Assembly: GCF_013114825.1 (NCBI RefSeq)
Contig: NZ_JAAVLX010000008.1
Span: forward strand, 295,728-359,727
From: Bradyrhizobium australiense
GTDB lineage: Bacteria > Pseudomonadota > Alphaproteobacteria > Rhizobiales > Xanthobacteraceae
Length of the DNA: 64,000 nt
Direction: 5' to 3'
Positions 58,257-64,000 of the stretch are shown here, one piece after another. The notes beneath the pieces were generated by a model. That model searched no databases, was not told the DNA's origin, and worked only from the letters and a program-made list of their open reading frames with translations. The stretch's first letter is position 1, and each line of letters opens with the position of its first letter. The translations under genes and the position numbers were made by a program.

Positions 58257-59006
58257 TTAATCTTTTGAACGGGTAAAAGGCACAAAGCGAACGAGGGCGA
58301 CGGCGCGCGTCGTCGTCTGGTCGGGAGCGATTTTCTCGACAACCGTCAGATGCTGGGTAGTGTAAGCGGCCCCCACCGGCATGACGAGCCGGCCCCCCAC
58401 TTTAAGCTGCTCGATCAGCGGTGGCGGTACCTGCCCGAGCGCGGCGGTTACGACGATGGCGTCAAACGGACCGCATTCGGGCCAGCCTGCATAGCCGTCG
58501 CCCAGCCTGACGCTCACGTTGTCATACGCGAGCTCTTTGAGTGTTTTCGCGGCGGCCTCGGCCAATGACGGGATGATCTCGACCGTGCAGACCTTCCGCG
58601 CCAGATGCGCAAGGATGGCCGCCTGATAGCCCGAACCCGTACCGACCTCGAGCACAACATGATCGGGCGCGACCGCGGCCAACTCTGTCATCAAGGCCAC
58701 GATGAACGGCTGCGATATGGTCTGGCCTTGGCCGATCGAAACCGGGCTGTCCGCGTATGCGATGGAGCAAGACCGCTCAGGGATGAACAGATGGCGTTTC
58801 GTTCGCCCCATGGCCTCAAGCACGCTCTCCGAGAGGCCCTGCTGTCCCAAAACACTGGCGTCAGACCGGGCGTAGGTCCGGATGTTTTCCACCATGGCGG
58901 CGCGTTCGCGGACGCATTCGGTGTCCTGCGCCGTCGCTTCCCGTGCGACGGCAACCATGGAGAGCACGAGCAGCAGCAAGTTCTTCATGATCGTGCGGTC
59001 AGCCAT
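58257..59006 (-). CDS. Exported protein-L-isoaspartate O-methyltransferase homologue
   Basis: A 249-residue protein. Unlike the cytoplasmic enzyme, it has an N-terminal signal (KNLLLLVLSMVAVAREATAQ). The domain has YADSPVSIGQGQTISQPFIV, the PCMT signature, and VLEVGTGSGYQAAILAHLAR, the SAM-binding loop, then VRLGDGYAGWPECGPFDAIV and GGRLVMPVG. PCMT repairs isoaspartyl residues; SAM supply to the periplasm is hard to picture, so a cytoplasmic form or altered role remains possible. Start 59006 versus 58988 is not settled by a ribosome site. It lies 55 bases downstream of the FAD oxidase start. Confidence 0.87.
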   Translation of the reverse strand: MADRTIMKNLLLLVLSMVAVAREATAQDTECVRERAAMVENIRTYARSDASVLGQQGLSESVLEAMGRTKRHLFIPERSCSIAYADSPVSIGQGQTISQPFIVALMTELAAVAPDHVVLEVGTGSGYQAAILAHLARKVCTVEIIPSLAEAAAKTLKELAYDNVSVRLGDGYAGWPECGPFDAIVVTAALGQVPPPLIEQLKVGGRLVMPVGAAYTTQHLTVVEKIAPDQTTTRAVALVRFVPFTRSKD

Positions 59007-59186
59007 ACAAGAAACGAAGGCGCCGTCCGCTAGTTTGGATCGAAGTGAACGATGCTATCGCGCCTTCGTGGAACAAGTTGTCCAGATGACCTGGGCGGAG
59101 CGCACATGCCCTGCCCGACTTCCAACTGCTGGATTGTCCGCTCTGCCGGCCAAAAGGACAATACCCTTCGGCCACCGCCGGCGAAA

Positions 59187-60002
59187 TTACTGTTGTCCGG
59201 ACTGCAACGGCATCGGCGCCCGCGCTTGCGCTCTGGCTTGGGTCGGCGGAAGCGTCGACGCGGGCTTACGCGACGGCATGGCGGCGAGCGGCGGTGGCGG
59301 ATTAGTTGATGTCGTCGCTGATGTTCCGGGCCGCGGCTTCTGCGCGGCGGCGGTGGCGATCAAGCGCGCCATTTGCTCCTGGTTCGTCTTGAGCTGTTCG
59401 GCGGTCCTGGCATTTTCGCGAACCAATCCTTCCTGCCCGGCCTTGAGCTGCTCGATCTCCTGCTGCATGTTTGCAAGATCATGGGACATCGTTTGGAGCA
59501 ACTGTGTCACCTCGGGAGGGATCGGGGCGGCTGCCGCCTCTTGCGGTGCGGTCTGAGACGGAGGTGGTAATTGCGAACCTGCTGAATCCGCCGCAGCCAC
59601 CTGAACGGTAGGCTCGCTCTGCTGGGCGAGCTTCGGTGTTTCCGACGGCAACGAAGCCGCAGCCAGTTGCGGTGCCCACCGGGAGATCATCAGCCTGGCC
59701 GTCTCGCTATGGGACTGCCAAGCGAAAGCAGCGGTACAGATGCCTGCTGTCAACAGCAAGCCGATCATGCCGCGCAGCGCCGGCCTGCCATGCGATGGCC
59801 GACGAAACCTGTTCACGGACTTCTTCTCCAGCTTGGAAATCTGTTCATTGAAACGCGCGAGCTCTTCATCCGCGCGGGCGATCTTTTCATAAGCTTGAGC
59901 GAGCCGTTCATCGGCGCGCGCGACAAGTTCGATGTCTTGCGTGGACAGTCCCGGATTAACATCGCGTGGATCGGTTGACCTGGTATTCACCGCGGTATCC
60001 AT
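59187..60002 (-). CDS. Membrane-anchored coiled-coil protein
   Basis: A 271-residue protein in four parts: a soluble coiled coil at about 20-60 (RADERLAQAYEKIARADEEL), a membrane helix at about 78-95 (MIGLLLTAGICTAAFAW), a Pro/Ser/Ala linker, and a second coiled coil at about 170-215 (DLANMQQEIEQLKAGQEGLV), then a Pro/Ala-rich end. The helix sits between two coiled coils, a plausible scaffold or sensor shape. Similar proteins are common in Bradyrhizobium. AGGAGG lies before the ATG. Its role is unknown; it neighbours the FtsZ-like gene on the same strand. Confidence 0.8.
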   Translation of the reverse strand: MDTAVNTRSTDPRDVNPGLSTQDIELVARADERLAQAYEKIARADEELARFNEQISKLEKKSVNRFRRPSHGRPALRGMIGLLLTAGICTAAFAWQSHSETARLMISRWAPQLAAASLPSETPKLAQQSEPTVQVAAADSAGSQLPPPSQTAPQEAAAAPIPPEVTQLLQTMSHDLANMQQEIEQLKAGQEGLVRENARTAEQLKTNQEQMARLIATAAAQKPRPGTSATTSTNPPPPLAAMPSRKPASTLPPTQARAQARAPMPLQSGQQ

Positions 60003-60224
60003 GAGCGCCTCCTGCCCGGTTTGCGATCACCTGAATGGACGGTCGTCGTATTCTAGACACTCCCTACCGCCGTTTTGACCAAAGCAAGGCTGGAGGATGG
60101 AAAGTATAGGACCGATTTTAGGCATTAGATCTTCCGGCATCGCCGGGGTGCCCCGACGACGGGCTTTGTTGAAGTCGCGTCGCGGCGATCTACTACCTTG
60201 AAGCGAGTTGGCTCTTGCGACGGG

Positions 60225-61472
60225 TCAGTTGCCCTTGCCGCCCAGAAAGGCCGGGATATCCAGAACTTTTTCCTCGGCCGGATTGCGCGCGGGAGAAGCG
60301 CGGCCGTACGGATCGAGGCGCTGCGGAGCCGCATGCCGCGCCTGCTCGGCGATCGGCGGCCGTCCTTCGAGGTGGCGCGGCGGCGGGATGAGCGACGGGG
60401 GATTGGCGAATTGCGGCGGCGGTATGCTACGCTCGGCGACGCGGCGCCTGTCGTTGCTCAGCCGGCCGGCGAGGTCCGTAAGCAGGCCTTCCGCGGCGTG
60501 CGTCTGGTCCGACGCGGCGAGATTGTCAATGCCGGTCGCCACCACCGAAACGCGGACAATGCCTTCAAGGCTGGCATCGAAGGTCGCGCCGACGATGATG
60601 TTGGCGTCCTGATCGGCCTCGTCGCGAATGCGGGTGGCGGCTTCGTCGACCTCGAACAGCGTCAGATCGCGGCCGCCGGTAATGGAAACGATGAGGCCGC
60701 TGGCGCGCTTGATCGAGGGATTTTCGATCAACGGGTTGGAGATCGCGGCTACCGCAGCGTTGAGCACGCGCTTCTCACCGGAAGCCTCGCCCCTACCCAT
60801 CATCGCCTTGCCCTTTTCACGCATCACCGAGAGCACGTCGGCAAAATCGAGATTGATCAGACCTTCCTTGACGATGAGGTCGCTGATGCAGGCCACGCCC
60901 GAATAAAGCACCTGGTCGGCGATGGCGAACGCATCGGCAAAGGAGGTCTTCTCGTTGGCTACCCGGAACAGGTTCTGGTTCGGGATGATCAGAAGCGTGT
61001 CCACCGCCTTCAAGAGTTCCGCAATGCCCGCTTCGGCATAACGCATGCGGCGCTGGCCCTCGAACTGGAACGGCTTGGTGACGACGCCGATGGTCAGAAT
61101 GCCAAGCTCACGCGCGATCTTGGCGACGACGGGCGCCGCCCCCGTGCCGGTGCCGCCGCCCATGCCGGCGGTGATGAACACCATATGCGCGCCGGTCAGA
61201 TGATCGCGGATCTCGTCGGTCGTCTCTTCCGCCGCGGCGCGCCCCACGTCGGGCTGGGCGCCGGCGCCAAGGCCTCCGGTCACCTGCGTGCCCATCTGGA
61301 TGACGCGCCTGGCCTTCGAACTGGTGAGCGCCTGGGCGTCGGTATTGGCAACGATGAACTCGACGCCCTCAAGCCCCGCGTCGATCATGTTGTTGACGGC
61401 ATTGCCGCCGGCACCGCCCACCCCGAACACGATAATGCGCGCCCTCAACTCGCGAATATCGGTGCCACCCAT
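60225..61472 (-). CDS. ftsZ: Short FtsZ paralogue
   Basis: A 415-residue tubulin-like GTPase. It has GVGGAGGNAVNNMIDAGLEG, VANTDAQAL, the GTP-binding signature GMGGGTGTGAAPVVAKIARE, FAIADQVLYSGV and the T7 catalytic loop LINLDFADVLSVM, all intact, so it should polymerise and hydrolyse GTP. The linker is only about 90 residues and the end VLDIPAFLGGKGN keeps the IPAFL core of the alphaproteobacterial C-terminal peptide. The main Bradyrhizobium FtsZ is near 600 residues and lies in the ftsQA cluster, so this is a second copy. It is 48 bases downstream of the HTH/coiled-coil gene. Confidence 0.93.
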   Translation of the reverse strand: MGGTDIRELRARIIVFGVGGAGGNAVNNMIDAGLEGVEFIVANTDAQALTSSKARRVIQMGTQVTGGLGAGAQPDVGRAAAEETTDEIRDHLTGAHMVFITAGMGGGTGTGAAPVVAKIARELGILTIGVVTKPFQFEGQRRMRYAEAGIAELLKAVDTLLIIPNQNLFRVANEKTSFADAFAIADQVLYSGVACISDLIVKEGLINLDFADVLSVMREKGKAMMGRGEASGEKRVLNAAVAAISNPLIENPSIKRASGLIVSITGGRDLTLFEVDEAATRIRDEADQDANIIVGATFDASLEGIVRVSVVATGIDNLAASDQTHAAEGLLTDLAGRLSNDRRRVAERSIPPPQFANPPSLIPPPRHLEGRPPIAEQARHAAPQRLDPYGRASPARNPAEEKVLDIPAFLGGKGN

Positions 61473-61520
61473 TTTTGCCCCACGGTTGCTCCGCCAAACC
61501 GCGGAATAGGAAGAGATTTG

Positions 61521-62027
61521 TTACCCACGAGCAGCCTTGCGGTCTGCTTCCACCAAGCTCGCAGCCAGATGCCCCACCCGGCGCGCAGAATGTCCGTGAT
61601 TCTCGTTCGAACTGCTAGTTCGGAGAGCGGTCCGGAGAGCTGCCACCTCCCCCTCAAGCCGCGCCTTCGCCTCGCTGGCGGCTGTGGTCTCGGCCGTCGC
61701 CTGTAGCAGCTCAGCCATCAGGCGATCGACGCGCTCGCGTTCGTGCTCGAAATCTGCGCGATAACCGGCTGCCCTGGCCTCAAGCTGCGCGACTTCCGAC
61801 TGCAGCGTCACAACGAGTGCCCTCAACTGAGCGGCCTCGCCCGCCCGGTGACCGGCCGGTGGCTGTGGCGTATGCCTGACTTCGGCGAGATCAACGCTCA
61901 CCAGGGCCTTCCCATCATCGGAAAGCGAGCGCGGCAACTGGAGCCGCCTGGCAAGCGAGCGGGCGGCCGCTGCCGAGATATTCAGGCGGGCGCCCAGGGC
62001 TGCATAGGTCAGAATCTCAACGGACAT
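61521..62027 (-). CDS. Predicted HTH plus coiled-coil protein upstream of FtsZ paralogue
   Basis: A 168-residue protein. Residues about 1-45 look like a small DNA-binding helix-turn-helix (LTYAALGARLNISAAAARSL, then ARRLQLPRS), and about 65-140 form a coiled coil (LRALVVTLQSEVAQLEARAA, HERERVDRLMAELLQATAET). The basic end carries HSARRVGHLAASLVEADRKA. The design resembles nucleoid-associated or partition-related regulators, a guess only. GAGGAGAACAGCCG precedes the ATG. It is the first gene before ftsZ, and a CtrA-like box lies 80 bases upstream of its start. Confidence 0.72.
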   Translation of the reverse strand: MSVEILTYAALGARLNISAAAARSLARRLQLPRSLSDDGKALVSVDLAEVRHTPQPPAGHRAGEAAQLRALVVTLQSEVAQLEARAAGYRADFEHERERVDRLMAELLQATAETTAASEAKARLEGEVAALRTALRTSSSNENHGHSARRVGHLAASLVEADRKAARG

Positions 62028-62105
62028 CGGCTGTTCTCCTCGAACGAACCGCGCTGGAATCGGCTGATGGTGACCGGATAGTGACCCAAGGCTAAGCGCG
62101 CATGG

Positions 62106-62121
62106 TTAACAGGTGGTTAAC
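62106..62121. promoter_or_regulatory. CtrA-like binding site TTAA-N7-TTAAC
   Basis: TTAACAGGTGGTTAAC is an exact match to the full site TTAA-N7-TTAAC, and the left arm read in reverse is TTAACCAT. It lies 80 bases upstream of the HTH/coiled-coil gene that precedes ftsZ, and 150 bases upstream of the divergent gene at 62273. Confidence 0.6.
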
Positions 62122-62272
62122 GGGCGGTAAGCCGTCGACTTGAACGTGCCGCGCCGGCCCCCTCTGCCACGGCCGGATTTGTGGAACTCACTGGCACCGG
62201 GACGGTGCAAGCTGGTGTGGGATCAACAGGTTGCGGTATAATCTGGCCATCGCGGCTGAGGCGCGATTAGCT

Positions 62273-62482
62273 ATGGACGACGAACAGCTCGCTGACCTGC
62301 ACAGATTCCTGGCCGAGTACCATCGCCGGCTCGCCAAGGAGGCAGTGCTCGATGTCGTGCAACAATATCATTCCGATCTTGCGCAGCGGCTCGCCGACGA
62401 AGCCGCGCTGATACCCAGGCGAACCGCCATCGCGCAGCGGCTGCGCGAGGGCGAGCAGCGCATAAGGGACGACGAGGAGTGA
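62273..62482 (+). CDS. Small soluble hypothetical protein (69 residues)
   Basis: A short helical, charged protein (MDDEQLADLHRFLAEYHRRL, VVQQYHSDLAQRLADEAALI) with no membrane segment; the end is Glu/Arg-rich. The ATG at 62273 is the first with the helical core following; the frame is open back to 62231. It is divergent from the HTH gene and shares the CtrA-like box between them. No family recognised. Confidence 0.55.
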   Translation: MDDEQLADLHRFLAEYHRRLAKEAVLDVVQQYHSDLAQRLADEAALIPRRTAIAQRLREGEQRIRDDEE

Positions 62483-62662
62483 ACGCGTCGGCCGTAGCCG
62501 GAAGCCGCAATCCACCGTAGTGACTGCCGACCAGAGATGGCGGCTTACGCTGACGACGCTAACCCGCCCTGCGGACCTCGCCTGACCGTTTCGTCAATAG
62601 CAGGGTAAGGCTATCATCGCGCGCCATCGCCACGCGATGGGGATGATCCGAGGGAGGCCGTC

Positions 62663-63013
62663 ATGAACCAGCCGCAGCCCGTCAAGGATGCCAGTCACCT
62701 TTACGAAGTCGAGCGTCGCGCCGAGCACGCCGCGCGCCCCGGCTTTCGCATCATGGAGTTGCAGCTCTCTGCAACCCAGAAGGTGCCGTGGCACACCCAC
62801 ACCAATGTCTCCGATACTTTTTACGTTCTGGAAGGCTGCATGAGGCTGTTCCTGCAGGACCCGAAAGAGGAGGTGAATTTGAAGCCCGGCGAAGTCTATG
62901 TCGTCCGGCCCACGCGACCGCATCTGGTGACCAACGCTGGCACGAAGTCGCTCACCTTCCTGGTTCTGCAAGGGGTCGGCGAATACGATTTTGTTCCTCT
63001 CTTGCCGGGTTAG
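62663..63013 (+). CDS. Cupin-domain protein
   Basis: A 116-residue cupin barrel. The first motif VPWHTHTNVSDTFYVLEGCM has the two His and Glu-like ligands (H-x-H ... E in LEGCM), and the second, PGEVYVVRPTRPHLVTNAGT, has a His. Metal binding is therefore plausible. Single-cupin proteins of this type have varied roles, from isomerases to sensing. GGGAGGCCGTC precedes the ATG. A VOC gene follows 137 bases downstream on the same strand. Confidence 0.88.
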   Translation: MNQPQPVKDASHLYEVERRAEHAARPGFRIMELQLSATQKVPWHTHTNVSDTFYVLEGCMRLFLQDPKEEVNLKPGEVYVVRPTRPHLVTNAGTKSLTFLVLQGVGEYDFVPLLPG

Positions 63014-63150
63014 AACCACCAGTTGAAACGCCGAGCGCGCACTACGGCCGCCATACTTTATTCAAAGACCGGATCGACAATCCCGGGCAAACAAGAAGCG
63101 GGCTGGGCCGTCCTGCATGGATCAAGTCCATCAAACCAGAGGAGACAGCC

Positions 63151-63612
63151 ATGGCAACACAAGTAAAGCCGGTTCCCGAGGGATATCACACCGTCACGCC
63201 TTATCTCGTCGTCGATGGGGCGGAGAAGATCATTCGCTTCATGAAAGAGGCCTTCGGAGCGCAACCGGTATTCGAGCCGATGATGCGGCCCGACGGCAAG
63301 GTCATGCATGCGGAGTTCAAAATCGGAAATTCCATCGTGATGATTTCCGACGCCTCTGAGCGTGCACAAGCAACATCCACCATGCTGTCTCTCTACGTGC
63401 CCGACGTCGATGCAGTTTATCAGAAGGCGCTTAAGGCCGGCGCGACATCGGTGATGGAGCCCGCGGATCAATTTTATGGCGATCGCAGCGGCAGTGTGAA
63501 GGACCCGGCCGGCAACCAGTGGCACATCGGCACCCATATCGAGGACGTACCACCGGCTGAACTCAAGAAGCGCGCGACGGAGTTTATGAAGCAGCAGAAC
63601 AAGGCGACGTAA
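63151..63612 (+). CDS. VOC-fold protein of PhnB type
   Basis: A 153-residue member of the glyoxalase/VOC superfamily (PhnB-like). It starts KPVPEGYHTVTPYLVVDGAE, and has FMKEAFGAQPVFEPMMRPDG then KVMHAEFKIGNSIVMISDAS, and ends with QFYGDRSGSVKDPAGNQWHI and EDVPPAELKKRATEFM. The DPAGNQWHIGTH segment is the hallmark. Metal ligands of glyoxalase are mostly absent, as usual in this group. GAGGAGA sets the start at 63151. Function unknown; it may follow the cupin gene in one transcript. Confidence 0.9.
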   Translation: MATQVKPVPEGYHTVTPYLVVDGAEKIIRFMKEAFGAQPVFEPMMRPDGKVMHAEFKIGNSIVMISDASERAQATSTMLSLYVPDVDAVYQKALKAGATSVMEPADQFYGDRSGSVKDPAGNQWHIGTHIEDVPPAELKKRATEFMKQQNKAT

Positions 63613-63632
63613 GCGAACTTGTGAACTTCGCA

Positions 63633-63702
63633 GGGCGGATTAGCGTTTGCGTAATCCGCCAATCGGACAGTCACGTCGGCGGCGGGTTACGGCTTCGCCT
63701 AA
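63633..63702. repeat. Palindromic repeat GGGCGGATTA / TAATCCGCC, cut by an IS element
   Basis: GGGCGGATTAGCG then GCGTAATCCGCCAATCGG is the left hairpin; the right arm GGCGGGTTACGGCTTCGCCTAA stops short of the expected TCCGCC. The break coincides with the start of the IS701-type element. Confidence 0.7.
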
Positions 63703-64000
63703 TCGTACTGAGTCAGACGGTCGCAGTCATTGAGGCTGAGAATCAAGTAATTGTGGAGATTCAATATTTGGCGCGCGGAGGGCCAGATGAATCTCGATCA
63801 GGGTGGAGATAGCGAAGCGCGGTTTGCGGAGTATGTAGCCGGACTTGGAAGCGTGATCGGTCACGTGGAGCGGACGAGACCGCTGCGCGACTATTGCATG
63901 GGTCTGATGCTGCCCGGGGAACGCAAAAGCGTTGAGCCGATGGCGGCGCGGACGGCTCCAGCGCGCACGGCGGCACAACACCAGTCGCTGCTGCACTTTG
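63703..64000 (+). mobile_element. Left end of an IS701-family insertion sequence
   Basis: The element starts just after CTAA at 63699-63702, which fits the YTAR target of IS701 elements. From 63787 to the window end runs the transposase gene. The true left inverted repeat cannot be fixed because the right end is outside the window. Confidence 0.65.
63787..64000 (+). CDS. IS701-family transposase, N-terminal part
   Basis: 71 codons from ATG at 63787 to the window edge. The product has RFAEYVAGLGSVIGHVERTR, LRDYCMGLMLPGERKSVEPM and AARTAPARTAAQHQSLLHF, the conserved N-terminal domain of IS701-type DDE transposases. A weak GGAGG-like site (GCGGAGGGCCAG) lies just before the ATG. The catalytic DDE part lies beyond the window. 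Confidence 0.92.
   Translation, partial: MNLDQGGDSEARFAEYVAGLGSVIGHVERTRPLRDYCMGLMLPGERKSVEPMAARTAPARTAAQHQSLLHF

Noticed and set aside
1..64000. CRISPR arrays, phage genes, restriction-modification or toxin-antitoxin systems
   Set aside because: Looked for repeated spacers and known motifs on both strands and saw none.

Overview
The window looks like chromosomal DNA of a Bradyrhizobium-like alphaproteobacterium (Nitrobacteraceae, Hyphomicrobiales). The signs are high GC, a GcrA-type cell-cycle regulator, CtrA-like TTAA-N7-TTAA boxes, an extra short FtsZ, a fused indolepyruvate:ferredoxin oxidoreductase, Bug/TctC solute receptors, a GCG_CRPN-type small secreted protein, and several families of short palindromic repeats between genes. 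All assignments come from reading the sequence; no database search was possible.

Layout. 0-9.7 kb: stress and unknown genes (PPC-domain protein, PfpI-type amidotransferase, tandem-duplicated membrane protein, Crp-like regulator, secreted proteins, alkaline-phosphatase-like enzyme, three very small reverse-strand genes, 1-Cys peroxiredoxin). 9.9-12.7 kb: a Cache/HAMP chemoreceptor and an EamA exporter. 13.0-14.3 kb: a wrecked Kef/Nha-type antiporter with a universal-stress domain. 15.36 kb: a tRNA-Arg(UCG); a damaged copy of its 3' half lies at 19.9 kb, so the 4.5 kb between may be an old inserted segment. It holds a GYD protein, a membrane methyltransferase, two tiny membrane proteins, a lipoprotein-like hydrolase and a frameshifted remnant. 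20-26 kb: secreted and anchored unknowns, a VOC protein, a GrlR-like protein and a large PAS histidine kinase. 26.4-33.0 kb: a reverse-strand catabolic run of thiolase, DUF35 protein, MaoC hydratase, SDR dehydrogenase, DapA-like aldolase, Nudix hydrolase and EamA exporter, which reads as CoA-thioester breakdown. 33.9-37 kb: GcrA-like regulator and two TPR proteins. 37.5-43 kb: indolepyruvate oxidoreductase, and a triheme cytochrome c. 43-53 kb: mixed metabolism and small secreted proteins. 53.3-55.6 kb: an OmpR/EnvZ-type two-component pair. 56.6-62.5 kb: FAD oxidase, exported isoaspartyl methyltransferase homologue, coiled-coil membrane protein, short FtsZ and a HTH/coiled-coil gene with a CtrA-like box upstream. 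The right edge enters an IS701-family element.

The most interesting themes are cell-cycle control (GcrA homologue, CtrA-like boxes, FtsZ paralogue with a putative partner), the duplicated tRNA end, the IS701 insertion into a palindromic repeat, and small genes under 60 codons. I found no CRISPR array, phage module, defence island or unmistakable new system.
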